Positions 15,922 to 23,528 of a DNA stretch of 41,225 nucleotides are shown here, piece by piece (positions within the stretch are counted from its first letter, which is position 1; each line of letters starts with the position of its first letter). The stretch is from Patescibacteria group bacterium (GTDB lineage Bacteria; Patescibacteriota; Doudnabacteria; UBA920), in the NCBI GenBank assembly GCA_023484515.1, contig JAMDAY010000020.1, positions 1 to 41,225 of the forward strand. Direction: 5' to 3'. The notes below the pieces were generated by a model. That model was not told the DNA's origin. It ran no database searches and saw only the letters and a program-made list of their open reading frames with translations. Position numbers and translations under genes: made by a program.

Positions 15922-17019
15922 TCATGCCGACACCGCGGTCTTCTCCAAATATTTTTCCACAAACTCGTCCAATTCGCCGTTTAGCACGGAATCGGGGTCG
16001 GACGTTTCAAAATTAGTCCGATGATCTTTTACAAGTTTGTAAGGATGCAGCACGTATGATCTAATTTGATTTCCCCACTCGGCTGACTTAAATTCCCCGC
16101 GAATTTCCTGTTTTTCCTTTTGCAGTTTTTCCTCTTCTAAGGACTTTAATTTGGACATTAAAATCTTCATGGCCAATTCGCGGTTCTGGTGCTGGGATCT
16201 TTCGTTTTGGATGGATACTTTTATCCCGGTCGGGATGTGGGTTATGCGAATGGCGGAATAAGTGGTATTTACGCTTTGCCCGCCGTGGCCGGAAGACGTA
16301 TTGGCTTCTATTTTTAGGTCCTTGGGATCTACCTTGAGCTCTTCCTGTTCTTCCAAAATCGGCAAAAGTTCCATTAAGGCAAACGATGTTTCCCTGGTAT
16401 GGGCGGGATTGAAAGGCGACAGCCGGACCAGGCGATGCACGCCGGCTTCGCTTTTAAGCAAGCCGTATGCAAAAGGGCCGAATACTTCCACCACTGCGGT
16501 CTTAATGCCGCCCTGCTCTCCCCTGCTGGTTTCCAAAATTTCGGTTTTAAAACCTTTTTTTTCGCAATACCTTAAAAACATCCTTAGCAGCATTTCCGCC
16601 CAGTCCTGGGCATCCACGCCTCCGGCTCCGCTGTGCAGGGAAAAGATGGCATTGTGGTCGTCGTATTTTTTAGAAAGCAGCGCGACAAAACGGTTTTTGC
16701 GGTATTGGTTTTCCAGGTCCGCAGTGTGGCTTTCAAGATATTTTTTTGTTTCTTCAGATTCGTCCCGGTTATGCCTGACCAATTCCAGCGTTTCCTGCGC
16801 ATCTTTTTCCAAATTTACCCAAAAGTCGTAAAAATTTTTTAATTGATTGTATTCCTGGCTGACTTTTTGCGCGTTTTGGTTGTCTGCCCAAAAATTTGGC
16901 GCGGCCATTTGGTCTTCCAGTTCCAAAATGCGCTGCTCTTTTTGCGGCAGGTTTAAATGGGATTTAAGATTTAAAATTTCAGATTTTAAATTTTCCAGGC
17001 GCTTAATAAGTTCGTTCAT
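15922..17019 (-). CDS. prfB: peptide chain release factor 2
   Basis: Reads UAA and UGA stops and triggers peptide release. 365 residues, normal for RF2. The SPF stop-recognition tripeptide is at 201-203 and the GGQ at 246-248, within an unusual SSGHGGQSVNTT where most RF2s have GAGGQHVN. The frame is open from the ATG with no in-frame early stop, so the well-known programmed frameshift is absent. Its presence fits use of TGA as stop in this window (for example at 24072 and 39788). Confidence 0.95.
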   Translation of the reverse strand: MNELIKRLENLKSEILNLKSHLNLPQKEQRILELEDQMAAPNFWADNQNAQKVSQEYNQLKNFYDFWVNLEKDAQETLELVRHNRDESEETKKYLESHTADLENQYRKNRFVALLSKKYDDHNAIFSLHSGAGGVDAQDWAEMLLRMFLRYCEKKGFKTEILETSRGEQGGIKTAVVEVFGPFAYGLLKSEAGVHRLVRLSPFNPAHTRETSFALMELLPILEEQEELKVDPKDLKIEANTSSGHGGQSVNTTYSAIRITHIPTGIKVSIQNERSQHQNRELAMKILMSKLKSLEEEKLQKEKQEIRGEFKSAEWGNQIRSYVLHPYKLVKDHRTNFETSDPDSVLNGELDEFVEKYLEKTAVSA

Positions 17020-17114
17020 AAATACATTATCAAAATACGAATGTACGCTAAAGATACTAATAATACTGATATTATTCTATTGGTATATTAATCTCATTTA
17101 AGCATTTAGTCCAG

Positions 17115-17147
17115 AAAAAAGCTGCGCATAGTCCATTCATGCGCAGC
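17115..17147 (-). terminator. intrinsic terminator of the 17155-17556 gene
   Basis: Minus strand: GCTGCGCAT / ATGCGCAGC 9-bp stem (17147-17139 and 17129-17121), 9-nt loop, followed by TTTTTT (17120-17115). Confidence 0.9.
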
Positions 17148-17154
17148 GTACTGC

Positions 17155-17556
17155 TTAAAAGGCGGAAATACCCGCGAACATCTTGCGGATTTGTGCTTCC
17201 AGCCCTTTGCGGGTCAATACAGCGGGGAATTCTTCCACTGCTTTTTGGGCAGTAAATAAAAACTGGCGGACCAGTTTTCCCCGCGACCCTCCTTCTAATT
17301 CGCTAATCTCGGTGAGGAAGTTAATGTCGTCCTCGCTCAAGGGTATGTGCATCTCCGCCGGTGAAGGCTGATCTTCCGCTTCTGCGTCTTTCAGTATCGG
17401 CAAAATGCCCGTTCCGGCAAGTTCGCGGGCCACAACAATGGCCGCGGCCAAACGCCACGCAGCTTCCGACTCCGGGGAAGCCCGGCAGCCTGTAGGCTTT
17501 AGGCTGGCTAGCACGGCATCTGGAACTTTTAAATGAAACTTTTTTTGTTCCCCCAT
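17155..17556 (-). CDS. hypothetical 133-residue protein with its own promoter and terminator
   Basis: Acidic, soluble, no TM or signal. Contains an Ala-rich helix (AAWRLAAAIVVARELAG) and EDDINFLTEISELEGGSRGKLVRQFLF, which has a helix-turn-helix or ribbon-helix-helix-like feel, but no family is recognised. It is a monocistronic unit: consensus-like promoter at 17619-17647, a leader hairpin, and a strong terminator. Higher GC (near 50%) than its flanks. Confidence 0.6.
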   Translation of the reverse strand: MGEQKKFHLKVPDAVLASLKPTGCRASPESEAAWRLAAAIVVARELAGTGILPILKDAEAEDQPSPAEMHIPLSEDDINFLTEISELEGGSRGKLVRQFLFTAQKAVEEFPAVLTRKGLEAQIRKMFAGISAF

Positions 17557-17583
17557 CGTATTTTGCGAAAGAAGATAACCATT

Positions 17584-17609
17584 TACTTCCAGGCCGACTT
17601 TTGGAAGTA
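17584..17609 (-). promoter_or_regulatory. inverted repeat in the leader of the 17155-17556 gene
   Basis: TACTTCCA (17584-17591) / TGGAAGTA (17602-17609), 10-bp spacing, just downstream of the predicted start site. It could be an operator for autoregulation or a 5'UTR hairpin. Confidence 0.4.
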
Positions 17610-17618
17610 TTGTGTTAA

Positions 17619-17647
17619 ATTATACAGCAAAAAAGCCCCTTTTTCAA
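17619..17647 (-). promoter_or_regulatory. promoter of the 17155-17556 gene
   Basis: Minus strand: TTGAAA (17647-17642), exactly 17 bp, TATAAT (17624-17619). The -35 hexamer lies in the loop and stem of the preceding terminator. Confidence 0.7.
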
Positions 17648-17654
17648 GGGACTT
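17627..17654 (-). terminator. intrinsic terminator of the acyltransferase-like gene
   Basis: Minus strand: AAGTCCCTT (17654-17646), GAAA loop, AAGGGGCTT (17641-17633) with one G-U pair, then a T-run. Confidence 0.85.
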
Positions 17655-17665
17655 GCGCTTAAATT

Positions 17666-18451
17666 CTATTTGAACTGCTCTAAATAATGCTTGGTTAAAA
17701 GACTCATCTCATCTTCTGGTTTTCCGCCAGCGATCAGGCCTTGCCAATCTTTAGCTGTGGAATAACACTCCTTTAAAACTAAGTCATGCCTCCTTTTCTG
17801 CGGATCCAATCTTAGTTCCGAATTAAAAACAGATTGTAAAGCCAGGCTTGCTTTAATTCGCCCCTGCTGTTCCCGCAGTTCCGGCAAATCCGGTCCGAAT
17901 AAATAAAATGAATAGATCATATCGTCCGGCCTCAACCTCTTCACTATTGAACGAAACCCCCTCTGAAACAGGAATTTTTCCTTTTTCCTTTCCGCCCCTC
18001 CGGTAGGAAATAACGCCACTGCATGTCCCGCTTTGATATAATCTAAAATTTCCCCAAAATAATTTTTGTAAAAACTGGGCGGCGCTCCCCGTTTATCCTT
18101 AGGAAGAGGAAATAAAATTTTAGGATCAATTGCATGGGAAAATATTTCAAAAGCGTTGCTGCTTAATACCACCTTCACGTCTTTTCTCTCTATTTGTGCC
18201 GTTACAGCGACAACGTCAATCGGAGACGGGCCAGGATGATTTGCAATAATTAATCCCGGATCGTTATTTAAACGCCCACGAAGATCCCCCAGTTCTTTGC
18301 CTCCTACCGCCTCATTGCGAATATTTATTCCTTCCGACTTTAAAATCTCATTAGAAAAACCCTTTAAACCCCTATTTTCAAAAATAGATTTTTTATTTTC
18401 TATTGCCTTTGAGGCAATAAACCCTTCAATTTTATTTCCAAGTTCTTTCAT
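17666..18451 (-). CDS. PlsC-like acyltransferase family protein
   Basis: 261 residues. NHPGPSPIDV (about 70-79) resembles the H-x4-6-D catalytic motif of glycerolipid acyltransferases, though with six rather than four intervening residues, and FPTGGAERKK (about 148-157) matches the FPEG-type substrate motif. No clear TM. It may act in lipid acylation at the membrane surface, but CPR mostly lack lipid synthesis and the spacing is atypical, so the call is provisional. Transcribed alone, with a terminator downstream. Confidence 0.5.
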   Translation of the reverse strand: MKELGNKIEGFIASKAIENKKSIFENRGLKGFSNEILKSEGINIRNEAVGGKELGDLRGRLNNDPGLIIANHPGPSPIDVVAVTAQIERKDVKVVLSSNAFEIFSHAIDPKILFPLPKDKRGAPPSFYKNYFGEILDYIKAGHAVALFPTGGAERKKEKFLFQRGFRSIVKRLRPDDMIYSFYLFGPDLPELREQQGRIKASLALQSVFNSELRLDPQKRRHDLVLKECYSTAKDWQGLIAGGKPEDEMSLLTKHYLEQFK

Positions 18452-18458
18452 AAAAGAA

Positions 18459-18493
18459 AAGTATATACTTAAGCTTAACTTAGGTATATACTT
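18459..18493. promoter_or_regulatory. paired AAGTATATACTT palindromes upstream of the acyltransferase-like gene
   Basis: AAGTATATACTT (18459-18470) and AGGTATATACTT (18482-18493), 23 bp apart, immediately upstream of the start codon at 18451. Two-turn spacing of 12-bp palindromes suggests a dimeric repressor site, or simply AT-rich promoter sequence. Confidence 0.3.
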
Positions 18494-18528
18494 CGGTATA
18501 ACTTTTTAGAAAACGAGAGCCGGCCTCT

Positions 18529-18582
18529 GGGATAAACAGTCTTTAGATTGACAGTCTTTAATCATCATCTGCAGATTTTTAA
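18529..18582 (+). repeat. GGGATAAACA...CATCTGC repeat, copy 1
   Basis: 54 bp that match 45 of 54 positions of 20083-20136. Contains an internal direct repeat CAGTCTTTA. Lies between the acyltransferase-like start and the tmk end. A GC-rich hairpin AGGGCGGCCCT with following TTTT (about 18598-18614) could end a plus-strand transcript. Confidence 0.6.
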
Positions 18583-18621
18583 ACGAGTAGTCCCACAGGG
18601 CGGCCCTGGTTTTGCCGAACT

Positions 18622-19365
18622 TTATTTAAAGTCCTTCAGCGCGATGCGCCTAACCAGCTCCCAGACCTTGTTGTGGATTTGTTCCGGCGGCAGCAGTTCG
18701 CTGTCTTTTACGCATTCCACCATCTTCGTGTTGGGGAACAGCTTGGCAATTTCCAGATAAGTCTTTTCCGCGTTTTTTAAATGCTGCAAGTCCGCTTCAT
18801 GCAAATCGCGTTTTTTGCCATTGGTATATTCATGATGCTCAACGGATTTTAGATCTACTAACTTTTGCGCCACTTCCGCGGGGACGTGCAAAATAATGTT
18901 CAGGTCGGGCTTGGGGATGCTGAAAATATCGTATTCCAAGTTATCCAGCCACTTGAAAAACCTCACGCGCTCGCCATGGTCGGGAATTTTACCGCCCTGA
19001 TGCCCGGCATTGGCCGTAACGTAGCGGTTGGACACCACAATTTTCCCTTCTTCCAGCCATTGCCGAATTTTAAAAGACGCGTCAAACCTGTCCACAGCGT
19101 AAAAAATAGACGCGGCCCTTGGCGCGACCTGGCCGTATTTGCCGTTTAAATATTCTTCTATCATGCCGGCGGACTTGGTTCCGTATTGCGGAAAATCCGC
19201 TATTTCCACCCGGTATCCGCTAAGTTTAAGTTCGTCAGCCAGCAGGTTCAACTGCGTGGTCTTGCCGCTGCCGTCCGTGCCGTCTATTACGATCAACTTG
19301 CCTGCCTGCGCCCCTTTCTTTTTTTTCTCCTCCTTGCCGAAAGATAGTTTTTTTAAGATTGGCAT
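18622..19365 (-). CDS. thymidylate kinase-like P-loop kinase
   Basis: 247 residues from the ATG at 19365. The P-loop GTDGSGKTTQ and the DR(F/Y) motif in YAVDRFD are those of dTMP kinase, and SNRYVTANAGHQGG matches the nucleotide-binding region. It is some 30-40 residues longer than standard Tmk, with an insert near EHHEYTNGKKRDLHEAD, a form I associate with archaeal and CPR homologues. A longer start at 19443 would overlap the upstream gene. Phosphorylating dTMP to dTDP fits the neighbouring thyA, folA and dcd. Confidence 0.8.
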   Translation of the reverse strand: MPILKKLSFGKEEKKKKGAQAGKLIVIDGTDGSGKTTQLNLLADELKLSGYRVEIADFPQYGTKSAGMIEEYLNGKYGQVAPRAASIFYAVDRFDASFKIRQWLEEGKIVVSNRYVTANAGHQGGKIPDHGERVRFFKWLDNLEYDIFSIPKPDLNIILHVPAEVAQKLVDLKSVEHHEYTNGKKRDLHEADLQHLKNAEKTYLEIAKLFPNTKMVECVKDSELLPPEQIHNKVWELVRRIALKDFK

Positions 19366-19411
19366 AAGTATTGGAATAATTATTACAGAAGATATTTCCC
19401 ATAAATTCCGT

Positions 19412-19978
19412 TCAAGGTTTGGCAATTTTCCCCACCACCACATCCATCTTGCCGTATAATTCCGCCAGCGTCCCTTCGTTTACAACTTTGTAGTCCGCCT
19501 TTGCGCCAAGTTTGGGGATTCCAATTTCCGTCAGCTCCTTTTCCTGCCGCAAAAATTCCTTAAAGCTCATTGTGGCGTCATCAACCTTTTCGTGGCGCTT
19601 TAGATATCTTTGGTAACGGATCAGTTTGTTAGCCGTAATATAAACAATCTTCGCGCCCAGCTTCTTGGCGTCCGCCATTTCGTCCATACGGATGCCGTTA
19701 ATGACCACAAATTTGGCCGTGGACAGCTTGACCCGCTGCATCAAGGCCTTGCCCAGGACGCCGTTGCCGAAAATTTTGCGCAGGCCCAGGCCTAAGTCTA
19801 TTTCGTTGCGCCGGGAAACGGGCAGGTACAAAATATTTAAAATATCATCCAAAATATGGCTAAAACGGGCGTGAAAAGCTCCGTACTTTTTTACTAAATA
19901 ATTGGCCGCCGCGTCTTTTCCCGCAAACTTTTCCCCTACCAGACCAATTATTACTCGTTTTCCCTTTGTTTTTTTCAT
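19412..19978 (-). CDS. deoxynucleoside monophosphate kinase-like P-loop protein
   Basis: 188 residues from the second Met (19978). P-loop GLVGEKFAGKDAAANYL has the GxxGxKxxGKD pattern of phage-type dNMP kinases and dephospho-CoA kinases; NGIRMDEMADAKKLGAKIVY follows the Walker B strand. The TATAAT ending 7 nt before 19978 favours a leaderless message starting there rather than at 19984. It precedes the tmk-like gene on the same strand, supporting nucleotide phosphorylation. Confidence 0.65.
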   Translation of the reverse strand: MKKTKGKRVIIGLVGEKFAGKDAAANYLVKKYGAFHARFSHILDDILNILYLPVSRRNEIDLGLGLRKIFGNGVLGKALMQRVKLSTAKFVVINGIRMDEMADAKKLGAKIVYITANKLIRYQRYLKRHEKVDDATMSFKEFLRQEKELTEIGIPKLGAKADYKVVNEGTLAELYGKMDVVVGKIAKP

Positions 19979-19985
19979 TGCCATA

Positions 19986-19991
19986 ATTATA
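19986..19991 (-). promoter_or_regulatory. extended -10 promoter of the dNMP kinase-like gene
   Basis: TGGTATAAT on the minus strand with TATAAT at 19991-19986. No good -35 box. Its spacing points to a leaderless start at 19978. Confidence 0.5.
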
Positions 19992-20015
19992 CCATAATCC
20001 GGATATAAAAATAAA

Positions 20016-20044
20016 TTGACGTAAAGCTGTTATCTGGATATGAT
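20016..20044 (+). promoter_or_regulatory. promoter of the CYTH gene
   Basis: TTGACG (20016-20021), 17-bp spacer, TATGAT (20039-20044). The resulting leader of about 147 nt contains copy 2 of the GGGATAAACA repeat. Confidence 0.6.
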
Positions 20045-20056
20045 AATATTGTAACA

Positions 20057-20170
20057 ATCCCGAGGAATGAAAGATGCCTTCCGGGATAAACAGGCTTTAG
20101 ATTATCAGTCTTTCATTATCATCTGCCAATTTTAAGATAACTGGCCCCGGAATACGCCCTTTATTGCTTG
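20057..20170 (+). ncRNA. structured leader RNA of the CYTH gene, holding repeat copy 2
   Basis: 20083-20136 matches 18529-18582 at 45 of 54 positions. In the leader, AATGAAAGA (20066-20074) can pair with TCTTTCATT (20106-20114), ATCCCG with CGGGAT, and TTCCGGG with CCCGGAA (about 20150). The conserved repeat inside a folded 5'UTR suggests a cis-acting RNA element; a selfish repeat is the alternative. Confidence 0.4.
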
Positions 20171-20197
20171 ATATTACGCTTCCCAACAAATTAATTT

Positions 20198-20920
20198 ATG
20201 GCAACCCATTCTTACGAAATTGAAATAAAATCTTTGCTCGGCAACAAGGAAAACGCGGACAAGCTGGTGGGCAAAATGAAAGAAAAGGACGCTGGCTTGC
20301 AAATTATCGGCTCGCATAAACAGCTAAACCATTACTTTGTTCCAAACGGCGGAAATTTAAAGAAAATTTTTAATAATGTGAAAGATATTATTAAATCGGA
20401 CAAATTGGACAAGCTGCAAGATTTGGCGGAAAAGGCCAAAGATTTTTCCGTCAGGACCCGCTGGGCCGACGGCAAAGTGATTTTGGTGATTAAAGCCAGC
20501 GTGGACGACACCACCAGCTTTAACGGCACTGCCCGCCTGGAATGGGAAGGCCTGATAAACTTGCAACTTGATGAGCTTGATAAACTTATTTTGGATTCCG
20601 GTTTCCAATACCAGGCCAAATGGTCGCGCGAGCGCGAGGAATTTGTGTTTCACCCCACTGTAGGGGCTGGCTTTAGCCGCCCGCAAACGGCAATCAACGT
20701 CTCCATCGACAAAAACGCCGGCTACGGCCATTTGGCCGAATTCGAAATGGTGATCAATGACCAGTCGGCAGCGGAAGAGACCAAGGCCTTTATTCGCAGC
20801 GTAATGAAAAATCTTGAAATAGAAGAACTGCTGCAAGACCGCCTGGCCAGGATGTTTGACTACTACAATAATAATTGGCGCGATTATTACGGCACGGACA
20901 AAATATTTGTGATTGAGTAA
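20198..20920 (+). CDS. CYTH domain protein (class IV adenylate cyclase / triphosphate tunnel enzyme type)
   Basis: 240 residues. The N-terminal E-I-E-I-K (residues 7-11) is the CYTH signature, and the tunnel-type alternating charged strands continue (VRTRW, KVILVIKA, ARLEWEG, WSREREEF, EFEMVI). CYTH enzymes act on triphosphates such as ATP, ThTP or polyphosphate; the substrate here is not readable. It sits beside nucleotide kinases and thyA. An unusual long leader precedes it. Confidence 0.75.
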   Translation: MATHSYEIEIKSLLGNKENADKLVGKMKEKDAGLQIIGSHKQLNHYFVPNGGNLKKIFNNVKDIIKSDKLDKLQDLAEKAKDFSVRTRWADGKVILVIKASVDDTTSFNGTARLEWEGLINLQLDELDKLILDSGFQYQAKWSREREEFVFHPTVGAGFSRPQTAINVSIDKNAGYGHLAEFEMVINDQSAAEETKAFIRSVMKNLEIEELLQDRLARMFDYYNNNWRDYYGTDKIFVIE

Positions 20921-20956
20921 ATGGCAAAAACATCTAAAATAAACTTAATTTGTCTT

Positions 20957-21058
20957 TGTCATTGCGAGCCCGAGTGTATCCGAGGGGCGAAGCAATCTTT
21001 ATCTACCTGACAGATTGCCACGACGTCCAGTTAAAGCCCTGGATTCCTCGCAATGACA
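20957..21058. repeat. TGTCATTGCGAG dispersed palindromic element
   Basis: 102 bp bounded by perfect 12-bp ends TGTCATTGCGAG (20957-20968) and CTCGCAATGACA (21047-21058), with inner arms GCAATCT / AGATTGC. The same end sequence is a familiar interspersed repeat in many environmental bacterial genomes. It lies between the CYTH gene and thyA. Confidence 0.75.
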
Positions 21059-21075
21059 TCAAAGGATAATTTTAT

Positions 21076-22059
21076 ATGCAAAAAGATCATCCTGAATATC
21101 AATACCTGAACCTAATGCAAGAAATCCTGGACAATGGCGTGCGGCAGGAAGACAAAGGCACGGGAGACGTGACTTACAGCTTATTCGGCCGCCAGATTCG
21201 CTTTAATTTGTCCGAGGGCTTTCCCCTCCTGACCACCAAAAAGACCTATTGGAAGGGCATTTTGCACGAATTATACTGGTTTATGTCCGGCCAAAGCAAT
21301 ATAAAATACCTTGTAGATAACAAAGTGCACATTTGGGACGATTATCCTTATAGGATCTACCGCGAAAAAATGGCCAAAGGCTTAATGCCGGAAATGACCA
21401 AGGAAGAATTTATTGCCAAGATTGAAAACGACGCGGAGTTCGCCAAACAGCACGGCGAACTGCCTAAAATTTACGGAGAACTGTGGCGCCGCTGGCCGGC
21501 CAAGAACGGCCGCACAGTTGATCAGCTTCAGTGGCTGGTCAATGACCTGCGCAAAGACCCGGACGCGCACAATGCCCTTGTCAATTCCTGGAACCCGGAA
21601 TACCTGTACGAAATGGCCTTGCCCGAAGAAGCCTGCCGCTTCCCCATTTGCCACAACATGTACCAGGCCAATGTCAAAAACGGTAAGCTAAGCTTGCAGC
21701 TTTACCAAAGATCGGCCGATATTTTTTTGGGCGTGCCGTTTAACATTGCTTCTTACGCCCTGCTGGCAATAATCCTCGCGCAAGTCACGGGCAACCAGCC
21801 CGGCGAATTTGTGCACACGTTCGGCGACGTCCATATTTACGAAAACCACCGCGAGCAGGCCAAAGAGCAGCTTACGCGCAAGCCCAGGCCCCTGCCAACC
21901 GTCAAGCTTGATCCTTCCGTCAAAGAACTGGGAGATTTTACGCCTGCCAAAGTGGAACTGCTTAATTACGACCCTTACCCGCCCATTAAAGCTGAAATGG
22001 CCGTGGTCGGCGGCATTGTGGACGAAAACTGGAAAAAATATGCGCAAAGTAAGTCTTAA
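21076..22059 (+). CDS. thyA: thymidylate synthase
   Basis: Makes dTMP from dUMP with methylene-tetrahydrofolate. 327 residues. The nucleophile is Cys192 in FPICHNMYQ, and QRSADIFLGVPFNIASYALL (211-230) is the dUMP-binding signature; HTFGDVHIYENH is also intact. It is a little longer than E. coli ThyA because of an insert at about 95-150. AAGGA lies upstream of the ATG. folA, which recycles dihydrofolate made by this reaction, lies 1.5 kb downstream. Confidence 0.97.
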   Translation: MQKDHPEYQYLNLMQEILDNGVRQEDKGTGDVTYSLFGRQIRFNLSEGFPLLTTKKTYWKGILHELYWFMSGQSNIKYLVDNKVHIWDDYPYRIYREKMAKGLMPEMTKEEFIAKIENDAEFAKQHGELPKIYGELWRRWPAKNGRTVDQLQWLVNDLRKDPDAHNALVNSWNPEYLYEMALPEEACRFPICHNMYQANVKNGKLSLQLYQRSADIFLGVPFNIASYALLAIILAQVTGNQPGEFVHTFGDVHIYENHREQAKEQLTRKPRPLPTVKLDPSVKELGDFTPAKVELLNYDPYPPIKAEMAVVGGIVDENWKKYAQSKS

Positions 22060-22146
22060 AGTAAAATCCAAATTGATGACAGTCTTCTGGGGCAGCCCCA
22101 GATGTCTGGCGTCAAGATATTTGCCATTGAGCCCGATTTACATATT

Positions 22147-22575
22147 ATGATAATCCCCACGGTTGCAGTTTTAATTTTAAAAGGCAATAAAGTTTTGCTG
22201 GTTAAACACGGCCCGGCCGCCAGGCAATTTGAGGGCGTAATGGGCTTGCCCTCCGGCCACGTGGAAAAAGACGAAACGGAAATCCAGGCCGCAATCAGGG
22301 AACTTAAGGAAGAAACCGGCTTGGAAGCTGCGACTGATGATTTAAAAGAATTTCCGAATAATTACCATGTCGCCCGTATCCCCCTCAAAGACGGCAGCAA
22401 CAACGAATGCGGCTGGAGAGTCTATTTGTGCCAAAATTATTCCGGCCAATTGCAAGCCACGGAAGAAACCGAGCCGGTTTGGGTTAATGTCAACTTCCTG
22501 GACGGCTTGCGCCTATTGCCCAACGTTAAAGATGCGGCCCAAGCCGGACTGGTTTATTTAAACAATCAAAATTAA
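22147..22575 (+). CDS. NUDIX hydrolase
   Basis: 142 residues from the ATG at 22147 (MIIPTVAVLILKGNKVLLVK); an upstream ATG at 22102 adds 15 residues. The Nudix box G-x5-E-x7-REL-x-EE-x-G is complete in GHVEKDETEIQAAIRELKEE followed by TGL. Likely cleans a nucleoside diphosphate derivative; substrate unknown. Lies in the thyA-folA run of plus-strand genes. Confidence 0.85.
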   Translation: MIIPTVAVLILKGNKVLLVKHGPAARQFEGVMGLPSGHVEKDETEIQAAIRELKEETGLEAATDDLKEFPNNYHVARIPLKDGSNNECGWRVYLCQNYSGQLQATEETEPVWVNVNFLDGLRLLPNVKDAAQAGLVYLNNQN

Positions 22576-22589
22576 ACGAAAGGAGATAT

Positions 22590-22925
22590 ATGCCGAGAGA
22601 TAAAATAATTTTTTATTCGTTTCTCCACGCCGTTGCCATAACTTTATACGTTGGTTTGGTGGCCTGGCTCATGTCCAACGGCAACAGGCTTTTCGGAGTT
22701 GAAGACCAAAATGTTGTAACGCCGCTTGCCATGCTTATGCTTCTGGTGCTTTCTGCGGCTATTGTAGGAACCTTAATTTTTCTGCGCCCGGTTTTGCTTT
22801 ATTTGGACAACTTGCGTAAAGAAGCGGTTGTTTTCCTGTTCTCCACTCTCGGCTGGCTGCTGTTGTTTACCGTAGTAATTTTTATTTTGCTGGCTACGGT
22901 TTTTAAAACTAACATGATTTACTAA
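22590..22925 (+). CDS. three-TM membrane protein of unknown function
   Basis: 111 residues with TM helices at about 8-28, 45-67 and 80-104. A strong AAAGGAGAT ribosome-binding site precedes the ATG. Its stop overlaps the next start in TAATG, so the two are translationally coupled. No family recognised. Confidence 0.7.
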   Translation: MPRDKIIFYSFLHAVAITLYVGLVAWLMSNGNRLFGVEDQNVVTPLAMLMLLVLSAAIVGTLIFLRPVLLYLDNLRKEAVVFLFSTLGWLLLFTVVIFILLATVFKTNMIY

Positions 22926-23323
22926 TGAAAAAAATTTACGTTACCTGTTCGCTTACCCATGCTTCGGAAGAATTTAAAGAAGAGATGGCAAGGCTGAAAC
23001 AAATGCTAAAGGCGAAATTTGAAGTTTTAGAATTTAAAGGATTAACGGACGGAACTCCGACAGACGTTTACCATCATGATATTGGCTGCGTCAAGTCCTG
23101 CGACCTATTGCTGTCCGAATGCAGCCATCCGGCCATTGGCCTGGGTTTTGAAATTGCCACTGCCCTGTTCCGCCATAAGCCCATACTGGCCGTGGCAAAA
23201 CAAGATGCCAAAGTCAGCCGGCTCATATTGGGCATAGACAGTTCCTTGTTTTCATTTATGCGATATAACAGCCTTGAAGAAGTTGCGGACGCCGTGGAAA
23301 AGAAAATGGAAGGCATTATATAA
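22925..23323 (+). CDS. nucleoside 2-deoxyribosyltransferase / DNPH1-like protein
   Basis: 132 residues. The N-terminus KKIYVTCSLTH and the pair HHDIGCVKSCDLLLSE and SHPAIGLGFEIATAL match the Rossmann-like NDT fold, with Glu in GFEIA as the expected catalytic residue. Members cleave or exchange the base of 2'-deoxynucleosides or 5'-monophosphates. In this deoxynucleotide cluster a role in removing unwanted dNMPs or salvage is likely but inferred. Confidence 0.75.
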   Translation: MKKIYVTCSLTHASEEFKEEMARLKQMLKAKFEVLEFKGLTDGTPTDVYHHDIGCVKSCDLLLSECSHPAIGLGFEIATALFRHKPILAVAKQDAKVSRLILGIDSSLFSFMRYNSLEEVADAVEKKMEGII

Positions 23324-23353
23324 CGGCAGCGAAGGCGCCTTCCGGGAATATAG

Positions 23354-23461
23354 CCAAAGGTGACCATTGCGCAAGTATGGATGAGAATATAAAGCAAGTT
23401 GATCAATATTGATCATAATCCCCATAATCTTGTCACTTTCGTGCGCAATGGTCACCTTTGG
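23354..23461. repeat. 108-bp element with 20-bp perfect inverted ends
   Basis: CCAAAGGTGACCATTGCGCA (23354-23373) and its exact complement at 23442-23461. The centre holds a palindrome TGATCAAT-ATTGATCA. It sits between the DNPH1-like gene and folA. No gene fits inside; it looks like a miniature inverted-repeat element or a long hairpin in the transcript. Confidence 0.8.
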
Positions 23462-23528
23462 ACTCTATCCCTATATCCGTAATAACCCATATTCCGCAAA
23501 GATAATGTAAATCAACAAGTTTAAACAA

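Noticed and set aside
15922-17019. UGA recoding as in Gracilibacteria/SR1, or a prfB programmed frameshift
   Set aside because: RF2 is intact, several genes end in TGA, and the prfB frame is open from its start.
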